This document shows positions 17,460 through 28,242 of a stretch of DNA of 64,000 nt, piece after piece (position 1 is the first letter of the stretch; each line of letters starts with the position of its first letter). Source of the DNA: Roseobacter sp. HKCCD6576-2 (lineage in GTDB: Bacteria; Pseudomonadota; Alphaproteobacteria; Rhodobacterales; Rhodobacteraceae); NCBI RefSeq assembly GCF_013179285.1, contig NZ_WVNW01000001.1:372001-436000 (forward strand), read 5' to 3'. The position numbers and the translations under genes are program-made. Under the pieces are notes generated by a model, which had not been told where the DNA came from, searched no databases, and saw nothing but the letters and a program-made list of their open reading frames with translations.

Positions 17460-18614
17460 ATGGGCCCTTATATCCTCAGACGGCTTTTGCTGATGATCCC
17501 GACACTCTTTGGGATCATGGTGATCAACTTCGCGCTGACGCAATTCGTCCCCGGCGGCCCGGTGGATCAGGTACTGGCGCAGCTTGAGGGGGAGGGCGAT
17601 GTTTTCGCCACCATCTCCGGCGGTGGGTCCGAGGCGGGCCCGATTGAGATCGAAGGTGCCTATCAGGGCGCGCGGGGCGTGCCGCCGCGTTTCCTCGAAG
17701 AGTTGGAGATTTCCTTCAACTTCGCCCGCATCGTCTGCGCTGATGGCTTCACCGGCATCCCCGACCTGGATGCCGAGGAATGCAGTTCCGAACGTATCCC
17801 GGCTGTCGAACGTTTCTTCCTGATGCTCTGGGATTACATGCGCTTCGATTTCGGCGACAGCTTTTTCCATTCCGAAAGCGTGATGGAGCTTGTGGTCGAC
17901 AAACTGCCCGTCTCAATCACGCTTGGTCTCTGGTCGACGCTCATCGCCTATATCGTCTCGATCCCGCTTGGCATCCGCAAAGCGGTCAGTGATGGCTCCC
18001 GGTTCGACACCTGGACCAGCGGCATCATCATCGTGGCCTATGCGATCCCGGGCTTCCTCTTCGCGATCCTGCTTTTGGTGCTCTTCGCGGGTGGGTCCTA
18101 CTGGCAAATCTTCCCGCTTCGGGGCCTCACATCCCCTTCCGATGTTTGGGCCACACTTACCTGGTGGGAACGCATTCTCGACTATTTCTGGCACATCGCC
18201 CTTCCGGTCGTGGCCTCGACCATTTCGGCTTTCGCGACGCTCACGCTGCTGACCAAGAACAGCTTTCTGGATGAGATCAAGAAACACTATGTGATGACCG
18301 CCAAAGCCAAGGGGCTGGCGGAAAACCGAGTGCTCTATGGCCACGTCTTCCGCAACGCGATGCTGATCGTGATTGCGGGTTTCCCGGCGGTGTTCGTGAG
18401 TGTGTTCTTCGGCGGCTCGGTGATTATCGAGACAATCTTCTCGCTCGACGGGTTGGGGCGTCTGGGTTTTGAGGCGGCGGTCAGCCGGAACTACCCGGTG
18501 ATCTTCGGCACGCTCTTTGTCTTTGGTCTCATCGGCCTCGTGGTCGGGCTGCTCTCTGATCTGATGTATGTCTGGATCGACCCGCGCATCGACTTCGAAA
18601 CGCGGGAGACCTGA
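17460..18614 (+). CDS. yejB: peptide ABC transporter permease YejB
   Basis: A 384-residue inner-membrane permease. The first helix, [21 protein letters not shown], is the usual DppB/OppB-type opening. A large periplasmic insertion of about 120 residues follows, as is normal for YejB, then five more helices and a permease-ATPase contact loop ([23 protein letters not shown]). It lies between yejA and yejE with gaps of a few bases. Confidence 0.92.
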   Translation: MGPYILRRLLLMIPTLFGIMVINFALTQFVPGGPVDQVLAQLEGEGDVFATISGGGSEAGPIEIEGAYQGARGVPPRFLEELEISFNFARIVCADGFTGIPDLDAEECSSERIPAVERFFLMLWDYMRFDFGDSFFHSESVMELVVDKLPVSITLGLWSTLIAYIVSIPLGIRKAVSDGSRFDTWTSGIIIVAYAIPGFLFAILLLVLFAGGSYWQIFPLRGLTSPSDVWATLTWWERILDYFWHIALPVVASTISAFATLTLLTKNSFLDEIKKHYVMTAKAKGLAENRVLYGHVFRNAMLIVIAGFPAVFVSVFFGGSVIIETIFSLDGLGRLGFEAAVSRNYPVIFGTLFVFGLIGLVVGLLSDLMYVWIDPRIDFETRET

Positions 18615-18617
18615 GAG

Positions 18618-19802
18618 ATGGCGCTCCGCGAAGACGATATCACCCCGCCCGCCGCGGATGCGGCGCTGCCCGAACCTAAAAGAGGGTTCCTCAGCCTATC
18701 GCCGCTCAATCAACGCCGCTGGCGGAACTTTCGGGCGAATGGCCGGGCCTTCTGGTCGCTCCTGATCTTCACCGTGCTCTTCGGCCTGTCGTTCTTCGCC
18801 GAGTTGATTGCCAATGACAAACCGATCCTCGTCAGCTTCCAAGGGGAGCTCTACACGCCCATTTTCACCTTCTATCCCGAAACCCAGTTTGGCGGCGATT
18901 TCCGAACCGAGCCGGTCTATCGGGACCCCGAAGTACAATGCCTGATCATTTCTGGCGGGTTGGACGCCTGTTGGGACGACCCCGACGGGGTGATTATCGA
19001 CGCGCAGGAAGACGGGGTCGTGAATGGTGAAGAGATCGACCGAGGCTGGATGCTCTGGCCACTCGTGCCCTTTTCTTACAACACGATCAGCAATGTGATC
19101 AGCACACCCGCCCCCGCCGCACCGGATGCCAATCACTGGCTGGGCACCGATGACACCGCGCGCGATGTGCTGGCCCGGGTCATCTATGCGTTCCGGTTGA
19201 GCGTGATGTTCGCGCTGATAGTGACGGCGCTGACCTCGCTTATCGGCATCGCCGCAGGTGCGGTGCAGGGCTATTTCGGTGGTTGGATCGATCTGATCTT
19301 CCAGCGGATCATCGAGATTTGGGGCTACACGCCCAGCCTCTTCGTGATCATCATCGTGGCCGCGATCTTCACGATGAATTTCTGGCTCTTGGTCTTTCTC
19401 ATGGTGCTCTTCGGCTGGACCGCGCTGGTGGGGGTTGTCCGCGCCGAGTTCTTGCGCGCCCGGAACTTCGAATATATCCGCGCCGCCCGCGCGCTTGGCG
19501 TGTCGAACCGCGTGATCATGTTCCGCCATGTGCTGCCGAATGCGATGGTGGCGACGCTGACCATGCTGCCCTTCATCGTGACCGGCACGATCGGCGGGCT
19601 GGCCTCGCTCGATTTCCTCGGCTTCGGCCTGCCGTCCTCAGCGCCGTCCCTGGGTGAACTGACCCTACAGGCAAAGAACAACCTGCAAGCGCCCTGGCTC
19701 GCCTTCACCGCCTTCTTCTCCTTCGCGATCATGCTGTCGCTTTTGGTCTTCATCTTTGAGGGGGTGCGCGATGCGTTTGACCCCAGAAAGACGTTCAAAT
19801 GA
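18618..19802 (+). CDS. yejE: peptide ABC transporter permease YejE
   Basis: A 394-residue permease partner of YejB. A cytoplasmic N-terminus with LSPLNQRRWRNFRANGRAFW precedes helix 1. A long periplasmic loop follows (residues about 65-170), then the DppC-like core with HWLGTDDTARDVLARVIYAFR and the contact loop EYIRAARALGVSNRVIMFRHVLPNA. Its stop overlaps the yejF start by 4 bp. Confidence 0.92.
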   Translation: MALREDDITPPAADAALPEPKRGFLSLSPLNQRRWRNFRANGRAFWSLLIFTVLFGLSFFAELIANDKPILVSFQGELYTPIFTFYPETQFGGDFRTEPVYRDPEVQCLIISGGLDACWDDPDGVIIDAQEDGVVNGEEIDRGWMLWPLVPFSYNTISNVISTPAPAAPDANHWLGTDDTARDVLARVIYAFRLSVMFALIVTALTSLIGIAAGAVQGYFGGWIDLIFQRIIEIWGYTPSLFVIIIVAAIFTMNFWLLVFLMVLFGWTALVGVVRAEFLRARNFEYIRAARALGVSNRVIMFRHVLPNAMVATLTMLPFIVTGTIGGLASLDFLGFGLPSSAPSLGELTLQAKNNLQAPWLAFTAFFSFAIMLSLLVFIFEGVRDAFDPRKTFK

Positions 19803-21403
19803 GGGTGCTCGATGTCAAAAATCTCAAGGTCAGCTTCACCCAGGACGGGGCCACAACCGAAGCGGTGAAAGGGGTCAGCTTCTCGATTGAGAAGGGCGAA
19901 ACCGTCGCGCTGGTCGGCGAATCCGGCTCCGGCAAATCCGTCACCGCGCTATCGACTGTCGCGCTCTTGCCCGATAGCGCTAAGATCGAGGGCTCGGTAA
20001 ATTATCGCGGGGCTGAGATGATCGGCGCGCCTGAAAGCGAGCTGCGCCACGTGCGCGGCAATGATATCAGTTTTATCTTCCAAGAGCCGATGACGTCGCT
20101 CAACCCGCTCCACACGCTGGAAAAGCAGCTCTCCGAAAGCCTCGGCCTGCATCAGGGCCTGCGTGGGGAGGCCGCGCGGCGTCGGGTCATCGAATTGCTC
20201 ACCAAGGTCGGCATCCGCGACCCTGAAACCCGGCTTGGCGCGTATCCGCATCAGCTCTCCGGCGGGCAGCGTCAACGGGTGATGATCGCGATGGCGCTCG
20301 CCAACGGGCCGGACCTGTTGATTGCCGATGAACCGACCACGGCGCTCGATGTGACGATCCAAGCGCAGATTCTCGAACTTCTGGCTGATCTGAAACAGGC
20401 CGAGGGCATGAGCTTGCTGTTCATCACCCATGACCTGGGTATCGTCCGCCGCTTCGCGGATCGGGTCTGCGTCATGCAGGGCGGTGAGATTGTCGAGGCC
20501 GGCCGCACAGGCGAGATTTTCGACAACCCAAGGCATCCCTATACCCGCAAACTCCTGGCCGCCGAGGCCACGGGCGAGCCAGATCCGGTGCCAGAGGACG
20601 CGCCCGAGATCGTCAACACCCATGATCTGAAAGTTTGGTTCCCGATCCAGCGCGGTTTGCTGCGCCGCACCGTGGGCCATGTGAAGGCGGTCAATGCCGC
20701 GTCGATCTCGGTGCGTGCCGGGGAAACCCTGGGCGTGGTGGGCGAGAGCGGCTCGGGCAAGACCACGCTGGCGCTGGCGATCATGCGGCTCATCTCGTCG
20801 GAGGGGCCCGTTGTCTTCATGGGGCAGGACGTGCAGGGCTGGAAATCCGCCGCGCTCCGGCCGCTGCGCCGCGATATGCAGATCGTGTTCCAAGACCCGT
20901 TTGGCTCGCTCTCGCCGCGGATGACAGTGGAGCAGATCGTGGCCGAAGGTCTGGGCGTGCATGGGACCATCCCAGGGCAGGACAAACGCCAGATGGTCGC
21001 CGATATCCTGAAAGAGGTTGGGCTCGATCCCGCGATGATGCATCGCTACCCGCATGAATTCTCCGGCGGGCAGCGGCAGCGGATCGCAATCGCCCGGGCG
21101 ATGATCCTGAATCCGAAACTGGTGGTGCTCGACGAGCCGACCTCGGCGCTCGACATGACCGTGCAGGTGCAGATCGTTGAATTGCTGCGCGAGCTACAGC
21201 GGCGTCATGGCCTGGCGTATCTTTTCATCTCCCACGACCTGAAAGTCGTCCGCGCCCTGGCACATAAGGTGATTGTGATGAAGCAGGGCGACATCGTCGA
21301 AACAGGTCTGAGAGACGAGATTTTCAACGCGCCGAAATCCGACTATACCCGCGCGCTTTTGGCGGCCGCATTCGACCTGCATGCTGAGGGCAGCGCGGCC
21401 TGA
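19799..21403 (+). CDS. yejF: peptide ABC transporter ATP-binding protein YejF (double ATPase)
   Basis: A 534-residue protein with two complete ATPase domains in one chain, the mark of YejF. The first has Walker A GESGSGKS near residue 40 and signature [15 protein letters not shown]. The second has GESGSGKTT near residue 318 and signature [15 protein letters not shown]. Each carries Walker B and the switch His. It powers import through YejB and YejE and is the last gene of the operon, converging on hemN. Confidence 0.93.
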   Translation: MRVLDVKNLKVSFTQDGATTEAVKGVSFSIEKGETVALVGESGSGKSVTALSTVALLPDSAKIEGSVNYRGAEMIGAPESELRHVRGNDISFIFQEPMTSLNPLHTLEKQLSESLGLHQGLRGEAARRRVIELLTKVGIRDPETRLGAYPHQLSGGQRQRVMIAMALANGPDLLIADEPTTALDVTIQAQILELLADLKQAEGMSLLFITHDLGIVRRFADRVCVMQGGEIVEAGRTGEIFDNPRHPYTRKLLAAEATGEPDPVPEDAPEIVNTHDLKVWFPIQRGLLRRTVGHVKAVNAASISVRAGETLGVVGESGSGKTTLALAIMRLISSEGPVVFMGQDVQGWKSAALRPLRRDMQIVFQDPFGSLSPRMTVEQIVAEGLGVHGTIPGQDKRQMVADILKEVGLDPAMMHRYPHEFSGGQRQRIAIARAMILNPKLVVLDEPTSALDMTVQVQIVELLRELQRRHGLAYLFISHDLKVVRALAHKVIVMKQGDIVETGLRDEIFNAPKSDYTRALLAAAFDLHAEGSAA

Positions 21404-21405
21404 AA

Positions 21406-22761
21406 TCAGATCGCCGAAGAGTGCCCGTCAGCGCGCATTTCGTATGCGTCAAATGCCCGCGCGATCATCCGCGTCAGGGGGCGGGCTTCGGGCAAAATCG
21501 AGAAGCCCGTCGCGTCTTGGCGGACCACGCCCGGGAAGGCTTTCACCGCTCCGGCATAGATCGTATCAAGCTCCGCATCGCTCAACCCAAAGTTGTTTTT
21601 GATCTCCGCGCTGTCGATGCGGAAGTCGCACATCAACATCTCGATCATCCGCGCGCGCAGGATGTCATCGCCCTTAAACGCGTGTCCGCGCCCGGTGGCC
21701 ATGTCGCCCGCCCGCACGGCCTTTTGATAGGCGGCGGTGCCGGCATCGTTCTGCGCAAACCCTTGCGGAAACCGCGAGATCGACGACGCGCCAATGCCCA
21801 AGAGCACGTCACATGTGTCATCGGTGTAGCCCTGGAAATTCCGCCGCAAGCGCCCTTGACGCGCGGCCACTTCCAGCCCGTCGCCGGGCCGCGCGAAATG
21901 GTCGATCCCGATCTCGGCATAGCCGTCCCACATAAAGAGTCGCCGCGCCGTATCGAAGAGCGAAAGGCGTTCCTCGGGCGAGGGCAGGGTGTCCGTCGGG
22001 ATCATCGCCTGGCGTTTCGCCATCCAAGGCACATGGGCATAGCCGTAAAGCGCGACCCGATCGGGCGCCAAAGACAGAAGCATTTGAACTGTCTCGGAAA
22101 TTCGGGCCTGACTCTGGTCGGGCAGGCCAAAAAGAATGTCGGCATTGAGTGAGGTGATGCCACGCGCGCGCAGCATTTCAACTGCGTCTCGGGTCACATC
22201 ATAGCTCTGAATGCGACCGATAATCTGTTGGATGTCGTTGTTGAAATCCTGCACCCCGATGGAGGCGCGATTCATCCCCGCAGCAGCAAGCGCATCAAGC
22301 CGGGTGGCGTCGATTTCATTGGGGTCGATCTCAACCGAGAACTCCGCGCCATCGGCGAGCGGCAGGACAGCTGTCAACGCGTCGGTCAAGTCTGTCAGCA
22401 TGGCCGGCGACATCAGCGTTGGGGTGCCCCCGCCGTAGTGCAATCGCGCCAGTTCCACCCCTTCGGGCAGAACCTCGCGCAGCAGCGCAATCTCCGATTT
22501 GACCGATTCGAGATAGGCGATCACCGGTTCGTCGGACCGGACCCCTTGAGTCCGGCACGCACAGAACCAACACAACCTGCGGCAGAACGGCACATGCACA
22601 TAGGCCGAAATCTTCGATCCCGGCGGAATTGCACCAATCCAGTCTACGAAATCCCTTGCAGACACGTCGTTCGAGAACTTCGTGGCCGGAGGGTAACTCG
22701 TATAACGTGGCACTTTTGAGTCAAACAGACCCAGGCGGCGAAGTTGCGTCATATGCTCCAT
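21406..22761 (-). CDS. hemN: oxygen-independent coproporphyrinogen III oxidase (radical SAM)
   Basis: Converts coproporphyrinogen III to protoporphyrinogen IX without oxygen. About 451 residues. The radical-SAM cluster motif C-x3-C-x2-C is seen in PFCRRLCWFCACRT, preceded by the HemN-specific RYTSYPPATKF. HYGGGTPTLM and GVQDFNN, which bind SAM, follow. The ATG at 22761 has an AGGTG element upstream. It diverges from fnrL, and the single FNR box at 22797-22810 serves both, which fits a gene needed at low oxygen. An aerobic counterpart, hemF, lies 13 kb away. Confidence 0.93.
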   Translation of the reverse strand: MEHMTQLRRLGLFDSKVPRYTSYPPATKFSNDVSARDFVDWIGAIPPGSKISAYVHVPFCRRLCWFCACRTQGVRSDEPVIAYLESVKSEIALLREVLPEGVELARLHYGGGTPTLMSPAMLTDLTDALTAVLPLADGAEFSVEIDPNEIDATRLDALAAAGMNRASIGVQDFNNDIQQIIGRIQSYDVTRDAVEMLRARGITSLNADILFGLPDQSQARISETVQMLLSLAPDRVALYGYAHVPWMAKRQAMIPTDTLPSPEERLSLFDTARRLFMWDGYAEIGIDHFARPGDGLEVAARQGRLRRNFQGYTDDTCDVLLGIGASSISRFPQGFAQNDAGTAAYQKAVRAGDMATGRGHAFKGDDILRARMIEMLMCDFRIDSAEIKNNFGLSDAELDTIYAGAVKAFPGVVRQDATGFSILPEARPLTRMIARAFDAYEMRADGHSSAI

Positions 22762-22796
22762 TGCTATACACCTAAGAGTTGTAAGCACCCCTGTAA

Positions 22797-22810
22797 TTGA
22801 TCGAGATCAA
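22797..22810. promoter_or_regulatory. FNR/FnrL box between hemN and fnrL
   Basis: TTGATCGAGATCAA is a perfect match to the FNR consensus TTGAT-N4-ATCAA. Its centre is about 42 bases from both the hemN and the fnrL start codons. It probably mediates fnrL autoregulation and oxygen control of hemN. Confidence 0.88.
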
Positions 22811-22845
22811 AGCGGGGTCAAGCCACTCCTATTCCGGTGATAGAA

Positions 22846-23592
22846 ATGACCAATCGCCAGCTCGCCCTGCCACAACAAGATTGCGCCGATTGCCCGATCC
22901 GTCATCGGGCCGTTTGCGCGCGCTGCGAAACCGATGAGTTGGATCATCTGGAGTCCATAAAATACTATCGGAAGTACGAAGCCGGGCAGACGATTGTCTG
23001 GGCGGGTGACAAGATGGATTTCGTGGCGTCGGTGGTCGAAGGCGTGGCCTCTCTGACCCAAACGATGGAAGACGGGCGTCGCCAGATGGTCGGGCTTTTG
23101 TTGCCCAGTGATTTCCTCGGTCGCCCGAATCGCGACACGGCCCCTTATGACGTCGTGGCCTCGACCGATGTGCTGATGTGTTGCTTCCGCCGGACGCCAT
23201 TTCAGCAGTTGATCGCTGATACGCCGCATATCAGCCAGCGGCTTCTTGAGATGACGCTGGACGAACTGGATGCGGCGCGGGAATGGATGCTGCTTCTGGG
23301 CAGGAAGACGGCGCGGGAGAAGATCGCCAGCCTTTTGAGCATCATCGCGCGGCGCGATGCGAGCCTGAAGGATTTGCCATCGACCGGCGAAGTGTCGTTC
23401 GATCTGCCGCTGACCCGCGAAGCGATGGCCGACTACTTGGGCCTGACGCTGGAAACCGTGAGTCGCCAGATGTCAGCGCTGAAGCGCGACGAGGTGATCC
23501 GCCTGGAAGGCAAACGTCATATCACGATCCCGGATTTCGATCTTCTCCTGGACGAAACCGGCGACGATGCTGATGGCGGGATGCTGGCCTGA
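22846..23592 (+). CDS. fnrL: oxygen-sensing Crp/Fnr regulator FnrL
   Basis: The anaerobic/microaerobic activator of alphaproteobacteria. With the ATG at 22846 the protein has 248 residues. The Cys set C13, C16, C24 and C113 fits [4Fe-4S] cluster binding; C27 and C112 are extra. A cyclic-nucleotide-like domain, a long dimer helix (residues about 140-165) and the helix-turn-helix REAMADYLGLTLETVSRQM follow. A GTG three codons upstream is an alternative start. It diverges from hemN over a shared FNR box. Its likely regulon in this window is hemN, uspA, ccoNOQP and ccoGHIS. Confidence 0.95.
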   Translation: MTNRQLALPQQDCADCPIRHRAVCARCETDELDHLESIKYYRKYEAGQTIVWAGDKMDFVASVVEGVASLTQTMEDGRRQMVGLLLPSDFLGRPNRDTAPYDVVASTDVLMCCFRRTPFQQLIADTPHISQRLLEMTLDELDAAREWMLLLGRKTAREKIASLLSIIARRDASLKDLPSTGEVSFDLPLTREAMADYLGLTLETVSRQMSALKRDEVIRLEGKRHITIPDFDLLLDETGDDADGGMLA

Positions 23593-23746
23593 CGGCTTTT
23601 GCCTCTCCAAACAAGCTTGGATTCATCAGGTGGCCGCATTTCGGGCAGGTCGAACCTTCAGACCCAATCGGTTTCATGATTGAGTGCGCTGTGCGGCGCA
23701 CGAATGACGGCGGAACGGCTCAATCTCATTCAGGAGCGTTGGCGCA

Positions 23747-24436
23747 ATGGTACATGATCTCACCACGCGAATAGACGGTCTCTTCTTCGGCAGAGTCGAG
23801 AAGCGTTGGGAGGGGCGCGACCCTTCTGCCATTGGCAAAACAGCGGTAACCGGTCGGCGTGTCATCGAGGAAAACGGATTTGTGGAGGATGCCCAAGCCG
23901 ATCTTGTGCATCACGGCGGGCGGGACAAAGCCATCCATCACTACGCTGCGGATCACTATCCAGATTGGATCGCGGAAGGGGCGATCCCCGAGGGAACACG
24001 GCCTGCTGCGTTTGGCGAGAATATCTCGACATGCGGTATGACCGAAGAAACGGTGTGCATCGGAGATATCCTGCAATTGGGTACGGCCACCGTCCAAATC
24101 AGCCAAGGGCGGCAGCCGTGCTGGAAGGTCGCGGAACACACGACTAATCCCCGCATGGCGGCGCTCTTCACGAAAAGCGGGCGAACGGGCTGGTACTATC
24201 GCGTTCTGGAAAACGGCACCGCCGGGGTGGGCGATGAGGTGCGCCTTTTGGAACGACCGCACCCAGAGTGGTCGGTCAAACGGGTCACACTGGGTCGCCT
24301 GACGCGGCGTATCTCGTCACAGGATGCAGAGGTCCTGGCGCATATGCCGGAATTGGCAGGGGGCTGGCGGAGCGCCTTTACCAAGATGGCAGCGGGCGAC
24401 CGAGGCGAAGACACCTCCAAACGCCTCAACGGCTAA
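23747..24436 (+). CDS. MOSC domain protein (YiiM-like)
   Basis: A 229-residue protein with the MOSC beta-barrel fold. Recognisable parts are QADLVHHGGRDKAIHHYAADHY, then FGENISTCGMTEETVCIGD, then the conserved Cys region QPCWKVAEHT (near residue 125). The C-terminal helical extension resembles YiiM. MOSC proteins carry sulfur or the molybdenum cofactor; YiiM relatives reduce N-hydroxylated purines. AGGAGCG precedes the ATG. It lies between fnrL and uspA but has no visible FNR box. Confidence 0.85.
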   Translation: MVHDLTTRIDGLFFGRVEKRWEGRDPSAIGKTAVTGRRVIEENGFVEDAQADLVHHGGRDKAIHHYAADHYPDWIAEGAIPEGTRPAAFGENISTCGMTEETVCIGDILQLGTATVQISQGRQPCWKVAEHTTNPRMAALFTKSGRTGWYYRVLENGTAGVGDEVRLLERPHPEWSVKRVTLGRLTRRISSQDAEVLAHMPELAGGWRSAFTKMAAGDRGEDTSKRLNG

Positions 24437-24573
24437 TGCGACGAAACCGCTTGGCCACCCCGGGACAAGCCCAACTCCTTCTCTCGAAGGTTATGACATC
24501 CTTTTAGGCACCCATGAGACATGGGACATGAGGGCTCCACGCAGGCCCTCAGCGACACGAGAATGAAATGTTC

Positions 24574-24603
24574 GAACGCCCCTGCCGAGAAAGAGGGGCG
24601 TTC
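24574..24603 (-). terminator. terminator hairpin after uspA
   Basis: GAACGCCCCT and AGGGGCGTTC form a perfect 10-bp stem 21 bases after the uspA stop, reading on the minus strand. The bases beyond are AT-rich rather than a pure T run. Confidence 0.6.
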
Positions 24604-24624
24604 AGGCTATTGAGCCGAAGCCGC

Positions 24625-25467
24625 TTAGTGCGCCATCAAGACCGGCACGATGGCATTCTCCAGCAGGTTCCGTGTCGCCCCGCCCAAAATCGCTTCGCGG
24701 AAGCGGGAATGGCCATAGGCGCCCATCACCAGGAAATCGGCGTTTTGATCCTGAACATGTCGGTTGATCACATCCGAGACCCGCGGCAGCGTTTGCGCCA
24801 CGATTGAGACTTCCACCTGGCATCCATGCCGGTTGAGCATCTGACAGAGCTCAGCACCCGGATCGGCAACCTCCGCAGCGTGGCGTTGTGGGTCGATGAT
24901 CAGGATATTGACCAGTTTCGCGGTTTTCAGGATCGGCAATGCCGCTCGAACCGCCGAGAGCGCCTCAGCCGATTCATTCCAGGCGATGACAACCCGTTCC
25001 GGCGTCGCCGTGACCGGCTTGTCGCCGCCGGGCAGAACCACGGCGGTCGCTTGGCCTTGGAACATCGCCGCTTCGACCACAACCGGCGCGTCAGAGGTCT
25101 GCCCCTCGCCGTAAGGCTTCGGCAACATAACCATGTCAGCGAACCGCGCCCGGCGGGCGACGATTCCGGCCACGCTGGCCGTCTGCGTGACCAGAGCTTC
25201 GATCCCCCATGAGATTTCCGTCTTCTCCAAGCGGGCGCGGGCGGCAGCCTCGATCTCGCTGGCCAGAGCTTGTGCTTGGGCCAGGGTCTCCTCATGCATC
25301 AGCGCCGTCGCGCCAGCAAAATAATACCCGGTCTGTGTGCGGTCGATCCCGAGGCAAAGCACATCAAGATGCGCGCCTTCGGCACGGGCGAAGGGCAGAG
25401 CAGCCTCTAGCACGGGGCCGACCTCTGCCGGATCGGTGAGAATTGTCAGAATGCTCTTATAGGCCAT
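24625..25467 (-). CDS. uspA: tandem universal stress protein
   Basis: A 280-residue protein with two UspA-like folds, each about 140 residues. The second half has the nucleotide-binding [21 protein letters not shown], while the first half is more diverged. The ATG at 25467 follows a near-perfect GAGGAGGT ribosome site. It diverges from ccoNOQP, and two FNR boxes lie between them, so it is inferred to be induced at low oxygen. Genes of this kind are common next to cco operons in Rhodobacter. Confidence 0.9.
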   Translation of the reverse strand: MAYKSILTILTDPAEVGPVLEAALPFARAEGAHLDVLCLGIDRTQTGYYFAGATALMHEETLAQAQALASEIEAAARARLEKTEISWGIEALVTQTASVAGIVARRARFADMVMLPKPYGEGQTSDAPVVVEAAMFQGQATAVVLPGGDKPVTATPERVVIAWNESAEALSAVRAALPILKTAKLVNILIIDPQRHAAEVADPGAELCQMLNRHGCQVEVSIVAQTLPRVSDVINRHVQDQNADFLVMGAYGHSRFREAILGGATRNLLENAIVPVLMAH

Positions 25468-25526
25468 ATCAAACCTCCTCGGTTGCAAGCTTTTCTCAGG
25501 ATTAGACCGGGGCGGGACGTCGCACC

Positions 25527-25540
25527 TTGACCTGCGTCAA
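25527..25540. promoter_or_regulatory. FNR/FnrL box, uspA-proximal
   Basis: TTGACCTGCGTCAA matches the FNR half-sites TTGAC and GTCAA with 4-base spacing. Its centre is about 66 bases upstream of the uspA start and 32 bp from the second box. The spacing suits control of the uspA promoter. Confidence 0.75.
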
Positions 25541-25558
25541 GACAATTGGGGCCGGGGT

Positions 25559-25572
25559 TTGACATGGATCAA
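25559..25572. promoter_or_regulatory. FNR/FnrL box, ccoN-proximal
   Basis: TTGACATGGATCAA matches the FNR consensus with one base change. Its centre is about 104 bases upstream of the ccoN start, which leaves room for a class II FnrL-activated promoter and a leader of about 60 bases. Confidence 0.82.
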
Positions 25573-25669
25573 GGCCATAACCCCCTGTCCTGCGCGATGT
25601 GGGGTCAGATGGAACAGCTCCGGACGGCTCGACTCGAGTCGGAACCGGGGAATGACGAAGGGACGATCT

Positions 25670-27271
25670 ATGCTTGATTATGTAAAGCTGCTGATCCTTG
25701 GCTTGGTGGTGCTTTGTGCAGCCATCGCAGCCAATTACGCCCGGGATATGGTTTATATGATCCATATGATCCTGGTGATGATCACGGCGGGTGGCCTGTT
25801 TATCTGGCAACTCCGTCGCACTGGTGAACCGGCGGTACCGGTTCCGACACATGAATATATGGACGGGCCCGTGCGCGCCGCCGCGATTGCCACCGCCTTT
25901 TGGGGGGTTGTGGGCTTTCTCGTGGGCGTGGTCATCGCGTTCCAGCTGGCTTATCCGCAGCTCAACTTCGATTGGGCGGACGGGTATCTGAACTTCGGTC
26001 GGCTCCGTCCTCTGCATACATCTGCGGTGATCTTCGCCTTTGGCGGTAACGCGCTTCTGGCCGCGTCCTTCTACATCGTGCAGCGGACTTCGGCGGCCCG
26101 GATGTGGGGCGGTGGTCTGACCTGGTTCGTCTTCTGGGGTTACCAGTTCTTCATCGTTCTGGCCGCCTCCGGCTATGTCTTGGGCTCGACCCAAAGCATG
26201 GAATACGCCGAACCCGAATGGTATGTGGATCTCTGGCTCACGATCGTCTGGGTGGCCTTCCTCCTGGTCTTCGTCGGCACCCTGTTGAAGCGGAAAGAGC
26301 CGCATATCTACGTCGCTAACTGGTTCTTGCTCAGCTTCATCGTCACGGTGGCGATGTTGCATGTGGTCAACAACCTGGTTGTGCCGGTCTCCATCTTCGG
26401 CTCGCGCTCGGTGCATGTGATGTCGGGCGTACAGAGCGCGATGACACAGTGGTGGTACGGCCATAACGCGGTGGGCTTCTTCCTGACCGCCGGCTTCCTG
26501 GGGATGATGTACTACTTCATCCCGAAGCAGGCCGAGCGTCCCGTCTACTCCTATAAGCTTTCGATCATCCACTTCTGGGCCCTGATCTTCTTGTATATCT
26601 GGGCCGGTCCGCACCACCTGCATTACACCGCACTGCCGGATTGGGCGTCGACCCTCGGCATGGTGTTCTCGGTGATCCTGTGGATGCCCTCCTGGGGTGG
26701 TATGATCAACGGTCTGATGACGCTCTCAGGCGCCTGGGATAAGCTCAGGACCGACCCGATCCTGCGGATGATGGTGACCTCGGTGGCCTTCTACGGCATG
26801 TCGACCTTCGAAGGTCCGATGATGTCGATCCGTGCGGTCAACTCGCTCAGCCACTACACCGACTGGACGATCGGTCACGTGCACTCCGGTGCGCTCGGTT
26901 GGAACGGCATGATCACCTTCGGGATGCTCTACTATCTCTTCCCGAAACTCTGGAACCGCCAGGCCCTCTACAGCCTGCGCCTGGTCAGCTGGCACTACTG
27001 GCTCGCCACGATCGGCATCGTGCTCTACGCGTCGTCGATGTGGGTGACCGGGATCATGGAAGGCCTGATGTGGCGTGAAGTGGATGCTCAGGGCTTCCTG
27101 GTGAACTCCTTCGCCGACACGGTGGCTGCCAAGTTCCCGATGTATGTGGTCCGCGGCTTGGGTGGGGTGATGTTCCTCTCCGGTGCGCTGATCATGGTCT
27201 ACAACCTCTGGATGACTGTGAAGAAGGGTACCGTGAAATCGGACGCCCCTGCCGCAGCGCCTGCTGAATAA
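25670..27271 (+). CDS. ccoN: cbb3-type cytochrome c oxidase subunit I
   Basis: The catalytic haem-copper subunit of the high-affinity terminal oxidase. About 533 residues with some twelve membrane helices. The haem and copper ligand histidines are visible in [35 protein letters not shown] and [13 protein letters not shown]. The ATG at 25670 follows GAAGGGA; the frame is open upstream, but those residues lie over the FNR box. It is the first gene of ccoNOQP. Confidence 0.96.
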   Translation: MLDYVKLLILGLVVLCAAIAANYARDMVYMIHMILVMITAGGLFIWQLRRTGEPAVPVPTHEYMDGPVRAAAIATAFWGVVGFLVGVVIAFQLAYPQLNFDWADGYLNFGRLRPLHTSAVIFAFGGNALLAASFYIVQRTSAARMWGGGLTWFVFWGYQFFIVLAASGYVLGSTQSMEYAEPEWYVDLWLTIVWVAFLLVFVGTLLKRKEPHIYVANWFLLSFIVTVAMLHVVNNLVVPVSIFGSRSVHVMSGVQSAMTQWWYGHNAVGFFLTAGFLGMMYYFIPKQAERPVYSYKLSIIHFWALIFLYIWAGPHHLHYTALPDWASTLGMVFSVILWMPSWGGMINGLMTLSGAWDKLRTDPILRMMVTSVAFYGMSTFEGPMMSIRAVNSLSHYTDWTIGHVHSGALGWNGMITFGMLYYLFPKLWNRQALYSLRLVSWHYWLATIGIVLYASSMWVTGIMEGLMWREVDAQGFLVNSFADTVAAKFPMYVVRGLGGVMFLSGALIMVYNLWMTVKKGTVKSDAPAAAPAE

Positions 27272-27285
27272 GGAGGGTCGAAAAC

Positions 27286-28017
27286 ATGGCAACTCTCGAC
27301 GGACATAAGAAGATCGAGACCAACGCGACCCTTCTGCTGACACTCAGCTTTCTGGTCGTGACCATCGGTGGGATCGTGGAAATCGCGCCCCTTTTCTACC
27401 TGGAAAACACGATTGAGGATGTAGAGGGCATGCGCCCCTACTCCCCGCTCGAGTTGGCAGGCCGGGAAGTCTACATCCGGGAGGGCTGCTATGTCTGCCA
27501 CTCCCAGATGATCCGGCCGATGCGGGACGAGGTGGAGCGCTATGGCCACTACAGCCTGGCGGCGGAATCGCAATATGACCATCCGTTCCAGTGGGGCTCG
27601 AAACGGACCGGGCCCGATCTGGCCCGGGTCGGTGGGCGCTATTCGGATGAATGGCATGTGGACCACATGACCGATCCGCAATCGGTTGTGCCGGAATCGG
27701 TGATGCCGCCTTATGGCTTCCTCTCCGATAACGTGCTGCAGCCGACCTATATCGCCGATCTGATGGAAACCCATCGCTTTGTCGGGGTGCCTTACACCGA
27801 CGAAATGATCGAAAACGCTCAGCTCGATTTCATCGAACAGGCGACAGATTTCGGCGATAGCGGTGTCGTGGAACGCTACCCTGGCGCGCAACAGCGTGAC
27901 TTTGATGGGCAGCCGGAAGTGACCGAGATGGATGCGATCATCGCGTATCTGCAGATGCTGGGCACGCTGGTCGATTTCTCGACCTTCACGCCCGAAGAAG
28001 CTGCGGAAAGCCGGTAA
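27286..28017 (+). CDS. ccoO: cbb3-type cytochrome c oxidase subunit II (mono-haem)
   Basis: A 243-residue membrane-anchored cytochrome c. One N-terminal helix (residues about 15-37) precedes a periplasmic domain with haem motif CYVCHSQM near residue 67. A probable axial Met lies in [10 protein letters not shown]. It passes electrons from CcoP to CcoN. It is 14 bp downstream of ccoN with an AGGAGGG ribosome site. Confidence 0.96.
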   Translation: MATLDGHKKIETNATLLLTLSFLVVTIGGIVEIAPLFYLENTIEDVEGMRPYSPLELAGREVYIREGCYVCHSQMIRPMRDEVERYGHYSLAAESQYDHPFQWGSKRTGPDLARVGGRYSDEWHVDHMTDPQSVVPESVMPPYGFLSDNVLQPTYIADLMETHRFVGVPYTDEMIENAQLDFIEQATDFGDSGVVERYPGAQQRDFDGQPEVTEMDAIIAYLQMLGTLVDFSTFTPEEAAESR

Positions 28018-28029
28018 AGGAGCAAGAAG

Positions 28030-28242
28030 ATGGAAGACACCTACACCATCATGCGGATCTTTGCCGGAAGCTGGGGCCTGATGTTCCTGCTTATCGCGTT
28101 CCTGGCGGTGATCGTATTCACCCTCAGACCCGGCAGCCGCAAAGTGCATCGCGACACGGCCAATATCCCGTTTCGGCATGACGACAAGCCGGCGGCGGAT
28201 GACACCGCTGCTCCCGCCCAGTTGAAGGAGGCGCGGCAATGA
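28030..28242 (+). CDS. ccoQ: cbb3-type oxidase subunit CcoQ
   Basis: A 70-residue protein with one membrane helix (residues about 10-35) and a charged, Ala- and Asp-rich tail. Size, topology and position between ccoO and ccoP define CcoQ, which stabilises the oxidase. AAAGGAGC precedes the ATG. Its stop overlaps the ccoP start by 4 bp. Confidence 0.93.
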   Translation: MEDTYTIMRIFAGSWGLMFLLIAFLAVIVFTLRPGSRKVHRDTANIPFRHDDKPAADDTAAPAQLKEARQ

